Below are positions 37,201 through 49,045 of a stretch of 64,000 nt of DNA, piece by piece. Source of the DNA: Mortierella alpina (Eukaryota > Mortierellomycota > Mortierellomycetes > Mortierellales > Mortierellaceae). The notes under the pieces are model-generated. The model was not told the DNA's origin and searched no databases. It saw nothing but the letters and a program-made list of their open reading frames with translations. The position numbers and the translations under genes were made by a program. Position 1 is the first letter of the stretch. Each line of letters begins with the position of its first letter. The stretch covers positions 186,001 to 250,000 of the forward strand of contig JANATF010000005.1 of the NCBI GenBank assembly GCA_029449245.1, read 5' to 3'.

Positions 37201-40200
37201 ACAAGGAGCGGCTCACCCATAGCAGCGTCAGCGCCAGCTCCAGTCGCAGTGGCAGTGCTGGTGGAAGCATTGCTGGGGGAAGCAGTCCTGGTGTGAAGCT
37301 GTTCTCACCGGGCGTGTGCATGTTCAGTGGGTGTACTCAAAACTCAAAGACGTGTAGCCTCCATAGTAAAAAGCACCGCTCATCAAGCCCAAAGGCAGAG
37401 AAGGAAGGCGAAAAGGATAAAGAAAAGCAGCTCGATAAGGACAAGGACAAGACAAACAAATTCAAGGACGCCAAAAAGCTGAAGAAGCTGTGGTTGGGAT
37501 CGGATAAAAATGCAAGTCTAGGCAGTTTGTCTGGAACCACCAAGATGGATGGATCACCCTCTTCATCGTTCGGCTCGACTAGAGGCGGGTTGTCTTCACG
37601 GTCTATGATCTCTCTGTCGAGGGATGCAGAATTCGGTATCAACACCGACGCCGTGCCCGTGCCGTCCACCAGTCTGCTCAGCCTGGTGTCATCCTCGAGC
37701 CGACAGCGGTCTCCGTCCGTTTCAGTCGTGGACGATGCTCTTCTGGCGGCACAACAGCAGCACAAGGCAGCATTCAACTCGGACCCAATCCAACATTCCA
37801 CTCAGGTTCACCCCGTTCGCTCGCAAACGCCTCTTCCCGGGGCACCGACGCAACCCTTGCCGCCGCCACCACCCCGTGCCAGCTCCTCAGCCTCCAACTA
37901 CCGCCCCCACACAAAGGTGAAAGAGACGTTCAGTTTGAGCCGCAAGATGGGTCTGCAGATGGGATCCGAGTTTGGCGCGATCAACGAGAATGCATTGGCA
38001 GGAACAACGCTGGACGGCAATTTTTTCGTTGCTAACCACCACAGGACCATGCAAAAGCTGCATGCGCTGCAGCCATGGAAGTCGCATCCTACGGGTCCAC
38101 TGCCCCCGCCTCCTGGAAAACAATGGTCTCCTCAGAATCAGCAGGCACACCAGCGCCAAAAACAGTCGCAATCGCAAGCGCAAGTGCAAACCTCGCAGTT
38201 TCCCGACTCTCAGACGTCGCAGCAGATTCACCCACAGGCTACTCTGTATAACGGCGGAGTTTCGCGCCACATCATCGCACCCGACGAGCTTGCCATGGCA
38301 ATTGAACAAGAGGCTGAGGAGTTGAGGAAGCAACAAGCGCACGAGAAGGAGACTCTAAAGTCGCGGCCTACGTCAATGATCAGTCCGTCGTACCAGCCAT
38401 TACCAGTCAGCTTTTCGCTCTCTACAGTGTCCGAGACGCCAGTCTCAACAGATGACAGTTTCTCGACCCCGGGCAGCACCGACTATTCGTCTCCCGGAGA
38501 ACTTCAAGGTGGCGCTCGTATCATTAGCTGCCAGGAACAGCTAGCACTCACCCCTACTGACGTGTCAGCCATTGAGACACAGCGTAGTCCCATCTCTGGA
38601 ATTATGTCGGCACCTTCACCTGTCAGCCCTCTTCCTACAAGCGCTATGTTGCCTGCAGTCCTCCATCCTCCTACAGCAAGCGTGGAGCTCGCCTCAACCA
38701 AAAGCGGCTCGAGCACCCAGCTCTTCTCCAGTCCGCGGTCCAACTCTGTCTCTGGAGGATCGAGCCTCTCCTCACCAGCGTCCGCAAACTATCTGGCATC
38801 CCTGAGTCGGTTCAAGAACACGCACCAGCTGGCGCAATCACCATCACCGACATCGGACTATTTCCAAGCGCATCCCTCGACGCATCCACTCTCGCCCCTT
38901 TCGGCCACGTTGATGTCCGAGAGGTCCGATCTCTTGATGCATTCTCTCCCCCCTCCCAAACGGCATGGAAACGATTACAAGGGGCTTAGCATGGTGGATG
39001 CAAAGGTTTTCCCGCGCGAGAAGCTGCCTCGCAGGAGCTCCGCTGCTGCTGTTGTCGTCACCACACCGCCAGCGTCGGACTCCAGCGGAGTCTTTGCAGG
39101 CGCGGGCCGTCAGGAAGTCGCCCATTCGAAATCAGCAGCAACTATGAGACCTAGCTATCTGGCTCGACGACAGTCGTCTTCACCCGTGCTCATCCGAGTG
39201 AGCGATCAGGGTGGCCAAGACATATCACCTCTGTTGACTACTGGAACCGACAGGACCTTTGCAGGAGAAGCGCCTGCGCGCGAGGTTTCGCTTCGTCGTC
39301 CAGGACTGACGCCACTTTCGTCCGTGTCTGGAAACTCGTCCTACTCGACTTCATCAACAGTCGGCTCGATCTGCTCCCTTGCGCCGGACTATATCGGGAG
39401 GGCCAATAGTACACAACGACGTGAATCTGGCAGCGATGAGCTCGAAGACCTAGTTGTCGCGGATGTCGTTGTAGATTCGCCAATGTTTCCTGTGTTGCCG
39501 TCGGAGGTCGTTGCTACAGCTCTGGTTCCGGGGGTACTGAAGGCTTTGGACGCTTCCTCTAAAGGTTTCGAAACCAGCCCAGGTTTGGCTCTGGACGAAT
39601 CTTTACCTCCAGCAATGACGGCACAAATCCCTGCCACTTCTAAAGATGCGGACAACGTCGCTGGTGTGCCTGTTGTCAGCAGCGGACCCTCAGTGAAAAA
39701 TGGAATGCCCCCTGCTGAAACCTTTCGATTCCCTGCGCTGCCACCCTCGAATGGACAGTCCAAGGAAGTCGATGCAGCGCATAAGGATGCTAATGGACGA
39801 CCTCTTTCGACGTGCTCCTCCATTGGATCGTACGGGGATGGAACTGAAGGGGATCGATCTGGACCGAGCTCTCGAGCAGAATCTCCGCTGCTGTCCTCTT
39901 CGCTTCATGCTGCAGCGATGGAGCTATACCCAGGTCTTCGCAAGCTCTCGCTCTTTACGGCCGCGGTGGGTGGAAATCCACCTCCTCCATTATTGGACAG
40001 AAGGAAAGGCAGCTCTGGATCCGGATCCAGAGACTATCACCAGGGATCGACAGCGGCAGCATCACCTAGTGTGACGACTGACGATGACGATGACGATGAC
40101 GATGACGAAGGAAGTATGGACCTTCAGCACGAGGAGGACTGGGCTGGTAATCTGAAGAGCAGCAGGAAAGGCATCAATGATTACTCCCTACGGCTGAAAA

Positions 40201-40727
40201 CTGCCGCCACAAAGACGCTGCTGCAGGACTTGAGACGACCAAGTTTGCCTTTTTCCGCACCCATCATGAGGCCTCCTCAACTGCCCAAACCAGCGCCCCA
40301 ATCGCCACAACAGAAGCAGCAGCAGCAGCAGCGAGAGCAGCCTGGAAGAACTACACCCTTGTCTCCTATTGCTCGGCTTACCTCACCGCCGCCCTCGGCA
40401 TCTCTGCCTCCTGTCCCTGTTCTTCCATCTGTTCCTTTGCCTTCTGCGCCTCCAGCGAGCGCCATGTCAGGCAACGGGTCGACGGAACTGGCGTCCGGAT
40501 TGGCCTCTGGAAGCGCATCTGTACCGTCGTCGCCCTCAAGTGCTTCGATCGGCGCGCCCCCTGCTATCCCAAAGAGGTCGCCCCACAGGAGCGCTCCCAC
40601 TTCGCCATCAGCATTGAGATCACCGCGATCTCACCAAACCCTGCCTCCTCTGCCTCCTCTGCCTGCGCTGAATGCCAACTCGGGGTCGTCGTTGCCGAAT
40701 CAGGGGCAGAATACTCAGTACATATGA
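34232..40727 (+). CDS. Large low-complexity PH-domain protein
   Basis: Three exons (34232-35077, 35797-36742, 36847-40727) join in phase to about 1,890 residues. One pleckstrin-homology domain (about residues 248-347) is split by the 719-nt first intron: EWLQKRS...WKRRWCVLQDDHLFFYRSS, then GILHLAEYSV and the closing helix with SLQKWLAALQRHI, including the invariant Trp. Everything else is low complexity: His/Gln/Asn runs before the PH domain, then long Ser/Pro/Gly/Thr-rich tracts, a Lys/Asp-rich patch (EKDKEKQLDKDKDK), an Asp run (DDDDDDDDDE), and poly-Gln and poly-Pro near the end. A phosphoinositide-binding scaffold at a membrane is inferred from the PH fold; I recognise no named orthologue. 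The start was chosen at the first ATG after the repeat leader, and upstream in-frame sequence is open but repetitive. Confidence 0.82.
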
Positions 40728-43700
40728 TCCAAGGATGGAGGCCTAGACTGAACACATTATTGTATAACATTATCATCGGCACACACATAGTAGTCATTCA
40801 TGTACGTAAAAAACATGCCATATTAAAAAGACAAATAGCAAGAGAGCAAAAGAGCCGGAGAGTGCTGCCTGACAGCTGAGCAAAGAGCTGTTCGCGAAGG
40901 GTTCGCAGGACACTACCCTTATCTCCAGAGATGATACGCTTGACACAGAGGCTGTACACATGTACACCAAGGAAATTCGCCCTTTCAAAAAAAAATGCGG
41001 GGTAATAAGGTGCGGCTGTTAACTGATTGTCGACGTGGCCCCAGTGTGACAAGGGAGAACCACATAAAAACACACAAACATCTTCTAGGAACCAACAACA
41101 CAAACACAAAAACAACAAAAAAAAACACGGTTTGTAAACAAAAACGCGAGGCAGATCAGCTGGTCTTAGGAAAGAGGTAGTTGTGGTGGGAACAGGGGAG
41201 GAAAAGAAGCGCGTCTAGAGGGTCTTAGCTAGCAAGCGCGGGCTAGAAAGCAGGCGTTAGAAAGCAGGCGTAGAAAGCAGGGCGTATTTTTGTTTCTGAT
41301 CGACTTGTATCAGAAGGATATGTATTTCAGCCCTGCCTAGCAATGGGGCATGTGAGCGAGATGAGAGAGAACCAGCGGGTCGCGCATTTTCCGTGGTGAA
41401 TAATAGCACATTCTGTGAGAGAAGCCATGCGCCGAACATAAACGCCAAAAAAGATCGAGTTCTTGTACTCCCGGGGGTACGAATCAACGCGTGAGCCAGT
41501 GAGGCGAAGTGTACATGTACATGTACTGTATTGTACAGCACACGCGAGTGAGCGAAAGGAGATGAGCGGCAACGAACGCGCTTGGGTGCCAATTTGGTTA
41601 TTGTTTATGGTGTTTTATTTGAGGGTTACGTTTTTGATGAGCCTACGAAGGGTTAGGCGATGGGAGCAGTGCTGTAGCAAGGGTCTAGACGGAACCCTGG
41701 ATTTTTAAGTAGTGCACACATTACAGCTTCTCTTCCCCTTGCGCACCTTCGAACCTCATCCTTTTGGGCTCCTTTGACCGTGTGCCCCCGCGCCGAGCGT
41801 TTATTCCTCATTTCACATCATCATCTGCTGCTGCTGCTGCTGCTGGGCGTCTGCATGCATGCAGTCGGGGGGGGGGTCTTTGCCCCGGCGAGGGTAGGGA
41901 TAGTCTATCCGAGATGGGGTTTTTTTTTCGTTGCTCTTGTGCATGCCAGCAGCACACTTTGCCCCCACCTCCCCCACCCCTGTCAAACACATGTCAGAAG
42001 AGGCACAGAAAGAACAAGTCGAAGAAACTTTAAAAGAGAGCGGAGGAGCAAATTATATCTGACTGGTGTGAACATTGCTAAAAGAGCTGAGCAATTGGGA
42101 GTATTGTATTGTAGTAAGGGCCTAACCTTGTCTCGACCCAGAAGGCTACGCTATGGTATCCCGTTCCCTTTCTTACCTATCAATGAACCACATCTTGTCT
42201 CTCCTTCACTTCTGAGCTACCATGGACCTAGTTCCTGGGAAATTGAGCATCGTCTTTGCGGCCCTTCCCAAAAGGAAAAAAAAAAAAAAATCGAAGCGAC
42301 TGAGCCTTTTTGTAAACTTTTTCCACGGCTGTTTGCGCAAGACTAGTTTGGTGTCCCGTCCGTGGTTTCTTTTTATGCGGCCAAAAAGAAGCATCAAAGC
42401 CGGAGATTGGATATTTTCTAAACTACTGGAATGCTCAATGGTTCTGCTACTGTACACACTCCCTTTCCTTCGGGTTCACGGACTCGCTTGCCTTTTTTGA
42501 ACGGACAGGAGTGCGGGGAAAGAGCGAGGGAGGAGGTTGAAGCGGGGACATAAAGAAGAAAAAAAAATCCTTTTAAAACTCAGGCACCAGAACGTTCTGG
42601 TTCCCATTGGTGTCGAGAACAACAAAAAAAAACCGCGCCTCGAATGACTACAGGACATATTTTTTGCAGCCGTTTTCGTTAGGGACATTCTCATGAAGAT
42701 CAGGTACTTGCGTCGGTCCTATGGTCTAGCACTAAGCACAGAGAGAGAAAGGAACCGTAGGACGCGAGAAGGAAACATTGAGTCGTCGCAGCAGCTGCTT
42801 AGTCGTGTGCAGTGGTTTTTTTTTTCTACGGGAAGGATAGGATGCATAATTGGCTACACAAGTGCAGCAGAAGTGGTGTGGAAAGAGTAGGGAAGCACAA
42901 AGACAATGCAATTGGCAGGAGAACCGGCCAATCGAACGCGTTCCGGGTTGAAAGAAAAAAAAATGAAGTTGGACGAACATGCACGAATTTGTTTGTGTGT
43001 ATTGTGCTGTTTACAGTAACCGTAGCCAAGTATACAAAGGAGTATGTATCGTCTCCTCAAGGTCCCCCTCTCCAATGCTCAGCCCAATGAAATCGGTTCC
43101 GGTCAAATGCAAACCGCGATTGACTAGGTGGTCCTTATTAGATTTTTTTTCGCTTGCGTGGCGTACATCCGAAAAGATACTTCTTGACGACGGCACAAAA
43201 AAAAACTTTAATACCCTCTTCCAACTCATGCAGTGAAATGAGAATACCAGTTCGTTTTCTGCACGCATTTGTGGGGTGGGGAGGGGAGGGCGGTGGATGG
43301 TTAACTGTTCACTCGCGGCTTTGCAACAGGACTGGACGCTCGAGTTGCACACACGCGAGCTGACGAGCACATGCTGCTATGGACGATATTGACGAGAGCT
43401 ACGGAGAGTAAGAGTGTACCTGAGTAGCACTGCACGCACTGCGAGCGAAATATTACGATGTGGCAAATACCAAATTCAAAGTGAAAGAGGGGCAAAGGAG
43501 AAGATATCACTATCGAGGTAGCGACTGGCTAGGAGTGATCACAAGAGACCAAATGCTTCTTGGGTATCATGTCTATGCCGCACCGAACTCGTGCTGTCGT
43601 CTAGTTTGCCCTCCTTCAAGTCGACAGAAAATGAGAAAATAAAGAATGTGGAATTGAAAGTGGGATCGAGTGTCCGCAGTTCATCTCATCTCTCTCGTAC

Positions 43701-44628
43701 CCTCCTCTGGAGGCCCTGGCGATCGTAGTATTTCTCCTGCTTATGTATATCGAGCAATAAAAAAAACATGTAACGCAACAACAAATACATTACGGCGGTT
43801 AGTTTTTAATCTTCTCGAGCCAACCATCCTTCTGAAGCGTGCTCCATGGGCCTGCCTCAGCGAATGCCTTGGCTGAGGATGGCCATGCCAGGGCCAATCA
43901 ACCCCTCGTGAGCCTCGCAGGGATGGTCCAATCGCCCTTTAGTTTCTACATGCAGGCGTGAGAGGGTGTGCGTGGTGTGCAATGTGGTACGAGTGTGTGA
44001 AGAGCGAGGTTGGACAATGAGCAAGCCCGACCACTGCACATAGACACATGAATCGTGTCCGAGTCGACCTTTCGATTGCGGCAAACACAATTGAGTACGT
44101 GTTTATATTTTCGTTATTATTTCTTTGGCTCATATCCGAGGAAGTCTACGACCAACAACAACAACACAACAGCAACAACAACAACAACAGAATAATAGAC
44201 TAGGACTATGTAGATTGGCCAGACGCCCGTGGCTCCCTTGGAGGCTGTCTGTTTCTTGTTTTCCTCTTTTTCCGTGCTGGTTTGAGGAAGACCGCCCCTT
44301 CTTTTTGACTTGATTGACTAGACTAAACTGCCAGCTTACTCTAGATCGCTCTGTTGGCCTGGATGTTCGATACTTGGCCGTTGTATTTGCTCGATCACAT
44401 CTCGCCCTGGCTCTCATTCGTTCCTCGCCTCCTTCAACGTTCACATCAGCTATATAAGCACGCCGCTGGTTCGCTCCTTTTTTCCCTTTTTTTTTTTTCT
44501 CCTCGGCTTGATCCATTTGTTCAAATCCTACCCTTTCTTCCCGTACCCCCCTCCCCTTTCAACGGAGCACACCTCTCCTCACACCCACTCGTCCCTTCCT
44601 CGGTATCACACTACCTCAGAGACATATC
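40728..44628. other. 3.9-kb stretch without a recognisable gene
   Basis: The longest gap in the window. All open frames are short, lack family motifs and lack plausible splice partners. It contains homopolymers (A runs near 41119, 42281 and 42952, a G run near 41867, T runs near 42820 and 44490), a CTG repeat at 41826-41844, and a GTACATGTACATGTAC palindromic stretch at 41510-41525. No tRNA-like cloverleaf or B-box was seen. It may hold long UTRs, a non-coding transcript or relics of repeats. Confidence 0.5.
44451..44458 (+). promoter_or_regulatory. Likely TATA box of the nucleoside transporter gene
   Basis: TATATAAG lies 178 bp before the ATG, followed by a pyrimidine-rich leader. The position suits a TATA-driven, strongly expressed gene, which also fits the biased codon use of the coding region. 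Confidence 0.5.
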
Positions 44629-46858
44629 ATGTCGTCCCCACAGCCAGAGCTCAAGGACGTACCGCCAGCGGCCTCCCCTGCTCCCTCTCAGGAGAGCATC
44701 GAACAGAAGGACCAGACCCTGTTCCAGCGTCGTCGCACCGATGACATGGAGGAGGCCTTCGTGGATGAGAAGGCACCAGTGAAGGAGGATGCTCAGGAAG
44801 AGAAGAAGGTCCTTGGAATGCAGAAGAAGCTGTTTACACTGCTCTGGCATCTGGTTGCTTGGTTGTTGTTCACAGGTATATGACCTTTTCCTTCATTTCT
44901 TTGTATCAATGCGCTTGGATACTGCAGAGAGTGAGAATGGGTGAACAGGGATTGAGATGGAGAGCAGGAGGGAAGGAGCGCCTTTTTCTTTATGCATAGG
45001 CATGAGAAACAGCTTGTCGAAAGTGCATGTGTTTGAATATCTGTGCGTTGGCGTATTTGTTTTTTTGTTTTTACACTGAGCAGCAGTAATGCAATCTGCT
45101 GGGAAGATAGGATAAGATCGAGCAGTGAGTGGGTGCGTGGTGGGAAGGATGAGGTAATGCTAATTGCATCCCATCCATTCCATCCCTTCATCACCATCCT
45201 CATTTCCTCAGCTTCGCCTTGAACCTGGGAGTGGAGCCGATTGGCTTAGCGTGATTCCCTCTCACGGCTCGCACGCGAGCGACTGAACCCTGGACGCGCA
45301 GCACACTTTGACTTTTTTGAGCCGACCACAAGACTGACCTGGGCGTTCTTTTTTTTGGATTCTCTGAATAGCCTACTTCGTGGCCGCCGTTGTCCTAGAC
45401 AAGGGTAACCCCATCTCCGTCCTGGCAGTCGTCTATGGCTTCACCACCCTGTACTTGATCTCATCCCATTCTCCCGACAACTTCTTTGCTCGTCCTGCCA
45501 GCAACACCTGGGAAGCCGGTGCTAAAGCCCTCAGCAACATCCCCTTGAAGATTCGACAGGTCATCGGCTACGGTCTCTGGCCCGTGGTCATGACCCTTAC
45601 CGCTGTGGTCCGTGAGGACAACGAGCACGGAACCCGTGTCCAGCGTGTCATCTCGCTGTGCGGCTTGGCCTTCTTCACCGCTGCCCTCTATGCCACATCA
45701 CGTAACCGCAAGGCCATCCACTGGCCCACGGTCAGCACCGGTCTTGGATTCCAGTTCCTGCTTGGACTCTTTGTCATCCGCACCTACATTGGTGAGACCA
45801 TCTTCTCCTACCTGGGCCGTCTCATGGCCGACTTTCTCGGCTTCTCGTCCGAGGGTATTGGCTTCATCGTCGGTACTGATTTCATGAAGCTTTACGGCTT
45901 CACGTTCTTGATCAGCGTCCTGCCTGCCATTATCTTCTTTGGAGCCGTCATCCAGGTCCTGTACTTTTACAACGTCATCCAGACCACCATCAGCTCCATG
46001 GGCAGAGTCGTCGTCTACTTCTTTGAGGTTTCCGGAATCGAAGTCATTGCTGCCTGTGCCGCTCCCTTTGTTGGTCAGTCCGAGTCTGCCATGTTGGTCG
46101 GCCCTTACCTCGAGCATGCCACCAACTCTGAGCTTCATCAGGTCATGGCCTCTGGATTCGCCACTATCTCTGGATCAGTCTTTTTGGGTCTCATCAGCTT
46201 TGGCGCTTCGCCCACTCATCTCATCACCTGCTGCATCATGTCCGTCCCCTGCGCCATTGTCACCTCCAAGATGCGTTATCCCGAGGAGGAGGTTCCCTTG
46301 ACCCGTGGCAAGGCCGTTACCCTTGAGCGCCCTGATGCCGAAGACTCGTTTGTGCACGCGCTTGCCAACGGTGCCATCCTGGGCATGCAGCTCAGCATCG
46401 TCATTGCTGCCGTCTTGATCGGCTTCTTGTCTCTGCTGGGATGTGCCAACTACCTCACCAACTGGGTCTTCCTCTTCTTGGGTGTCACTGACATTACCAT
46501 CCAGCGTTTGATCGGTTACTTCTTTTATCCTTTCGCCTGGCTGTTGGGAATGCCCACGGACGATGTGTACGACTCGTCCAAGATTCTGGGCATCAAGTTC
46601 ATTCTGAACGAGTTTGTGGCCTTTGCTGAGGCTCAGAAGTCAAACTTCTTCGCGACCCATTCGGCTCGTGCGGGCATGTTGACGACGTTCGCGTGCTGTT
46701 CGTTTGCCAACCCTTCATCCTTGGGATCTCAGATCTCGTTGTTGGGCAAGATGGCTCCTACCCGTGCGGGTGACATTGCCAGGGTCTCGGTTTCGGCCAT
46801 CATTGCTGGAGCTTTGAGTACCATCATGTCGGCCTGTATTGCTGGTATTGTTCTGTAA
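44629..46858 (+). CDS. Concentrative nucleoside transporter (CNT/SLC28, NupC family)
   Basis: Two exons (44629-44875 and 45372-46858) join in phase to 577 residues, with a 496-nt intron. A charged ~65-residue cytosolic N-terminus is followed by about ten hydrophobic segments. CNT landmarks: the segment with APFVGQSESAMLVGPYLE (the QSE motif that contributes to nucleoside/cation binding), ATISGSVFLGLISFGA, the FVAFAEAQ segment with its conserved FVA, and the end FANPSSLGSQISLLGKMAPTRAGDIARVS, which matches the family hallmark around MAP-[TS]-R. The family imports nucleosides with H+ or Na+ across the plasma membrane, a salvage function. Codons are strongly C/G-ending. Splicing within a Gly/Ala codon keeps the first transmembrane helix continuous. 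Confidence 0.94.
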
Positions 46859-47760
46859 AAAAAAAAAAAAGAATTCAGCATATTTCTTTCCTTCTAATGC
46901 TTCCATATATCCCAACACCCCCTTCGATTGACATAATGGGGAGGGTCGTCAATCGTGTATTCTCTTCCTCTATTTTTTTTTTTTTTGCCTGAAAAATAAA
47001 AACAACGCCCGCAATTCCAGCCCCAGATACATGGGCACAAACCAACCAACTATCTCTCTCCTGTGTCTGCTTCTGCTTCTGCTTCTTGCTTATTTTGAAT
47101 GACACACGTTTTGTTTGAGTCGAGTGAGCGATGCAGATTTTGATAAGCGCGAGTAGCCAAGTTCAGAGTGTCGGAAGTATGCACGAGTCCTTATGACAAA
47201 ACCACAACCTGAAATCATTCACTCAGACTCCTCGCACTTACGCATGTCAAGGCCCCCCAGAATAGTTATTCAAGGGACTCTGACGCGTGCTCCCGTGCTC
47301 GTGTGCTCGTGTGCTCGATTCTTTAACGTTGCCACGTTGACACAAGGATTAAGGCGCCAGACTCTTCCTGGACCGTTTCATAACGCGAGAAGGTCGCGTC
47401 TAGGGCCAAAACAAAACAGCCCTCGTCTCTCCACATCTCCACCTTGAGAGATGCTTAAAGCAGGCTGTGCAAATGACCCTGACCCCCCCCCCCCCCGCCG
47501 TTACTCACAACGCTCCAGCAACGAACAACAGCAAGTTATAAAAGAGTACCGAGAATGGTACAAGGTGTTGGGCTCAAAACCAAACCCCCCCCCCCCCCGA
47601 TAGCGTGATGAGTTTTGTTCGGCTGGCAGGTGAAAGCAGAACGAGAGGATTGAAGCGAAAAGTTTGGTACAGTATTTTGCATTTCATAAAACGTGCAGCA
47701 GTGTCCCCCCATCCTGTTTTTCACGCGTTTGTAGACTATTACAGCACAGGGTTGCTCTTT
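46859..47760. other. Intergenic region with two 14-C runs
   Basis: No gene seen. AATAAA at 46995-47000 may serve the transporter mRNA. Two runs of 14 cytosines occur at 47483-47496 and 47585-47598, about 88 bp apart. On the minus strand these are G-runs, on the coding strand of the downstream-ending methyltransferase gene. Confidence 0.6.
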
Positions 47761-48636
47761 CTAGTAGACATAGGGAATGAGGCGCCTTCGTTTGCTAGCG
47801 TATACATCCCACTCGGCTCCAAAATGCTCCTTCAATACGGCTTCCTCGCTTTTGATCCTGTACATGATCCCTCCTATCAGCATGGCGAAAGGTATCACGA
47901 CCCCGATGCGAGGGTCGATCCCCAAAGGCAATCCTGTGGCCACAAAAGGATCCAACAGCAGGTCCAAAGCAGTGTTGATCCAGGGCACCTCTGCTAGGCG
48001 GAGGTAGGAGGCTGCAAGCGAAGCAATGCGAAGGATGCAAAACGAAGTCGCCACCCATAGTCCTTGCCGCCAGAGCAATATGTGGGCAGCGGTCAAGTTG
48101 AGGATAGTGCCGGTGTAGGACGGGTGGCGAAGCTGAGCGTAGGGCCCAGCTTGGATGAGCTTGTGTCCAGATCGAAGGGTCGGTTCATACTAACGTAGAC
48201 GGGAATAAAGTGATTACAGCTTCTTTGTTATGGCGATGGCAGCAGCGTCAAAGTCAAAAGGCGCAGACTCGAACAGCAGATGCTATTTTACCATAAAGAG
48301 TCTACCCAGGGTGACAGAAGACCATATGTGGACGACACTCCCGTAGAAGGAGACGAGGGTGGCTAAACCATGCCAGGCTTGGAGATCTTGCAGTGGGGAC
48401 AAGGCAGACGCATCGATGCTTTTGGCAAAGATCATGAAGGCGATGTAGAGGGCAGTTTCAAGGGCGACGGCAGCGGACGCGAGGATGAAAAAAAGGTTTA
48501 TGAGGCCAGCGCGAGTGAGGAAAAAGTCCTTGATCTTGTCCTTGTTGAGCATTGCGATGATGGAGGACATTGGAGGTAGCAAGACGACGACGCACGAAGC
48601 GCAGGAGATGCATAGTAAAAGGACCTTGACTATCAT
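47761..48636 (-). CDS. ICMT/PEMT-superfamily membrane methyltransferase, copy 1
   Basis: Two exons (48636-48292, 48189-47761) join in phase to 257 residues. The N-terminus is a hydrophobic helix or signal anchor (MIVKVLLLCISCASCVVVLL), with further membrane segments after it. The C-terminal half has the isoprenylcysteine carboxyl methyltransferase pattern: GHKLIQAGPYAQLRHPSYTG, where RHPxY is the SAM-binding signature, then a membrane helix and EEAVLKEHFGAEWDVYASK, corresponding to the conserved E-E-x-L-x-x-x-F-G-x-E-Y block. The family uses SAM to methylate prenylcysteine or lipid substrates in the ER. The canonical Ste14-type sequence is not close, so I leave the substrate open. It is a tandem paralogue of the next gene, with intron position conserved. 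Confidence 0.82.
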
Positions 48637-49045
48637 GATTGGTTTGCTGGAGAGTAGTGCAGACAGCTGCGATAAAAGTCAAGACACGGGAAGCGCAGAG
48701 AGAGAGAGAGAGAGAACGAAAGAGAGAGAGAGAATGAGCGGGGTGGGGAGGAAACACCGAGGCGAAGAATATATACGAGGTGATGATGGAAGGAGATTTC
48801 GGTGCAGCCGGCTGAGTTGAGTGTCACATGGAGAGCGCGATCCTCCAGCATAGTCAGACGAGAACAGCGGCCAAGGCCGTTCAGAGCTGCCCATAGTGTA
48901 CAAGCGAGTGAGCCGCACTTGTCCCCATTCCCCAGAGCCAAACGTTAGCTCAGTGAATCCGTCGTCAGAGTACATATTAGACTACAGGAACGAACATTCA
49001 TGCAGTCGCATCATCATGGCAGTTCGCTGTCGTTTTTAATTTACT
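48637..49045 (-). promoter_or_regulatory. Region between the two methyltransferase paralogues
   Basis: 409 bp that must hold the promoter of copy 1 and the 3' end of copy 2. A TATATA element at 48769-48777 lies about 135 bp upstream of the copy 1 ATG, and a GAGA tract (48697-48734) sits between them. No gene is seen. Confidence 0.45.
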
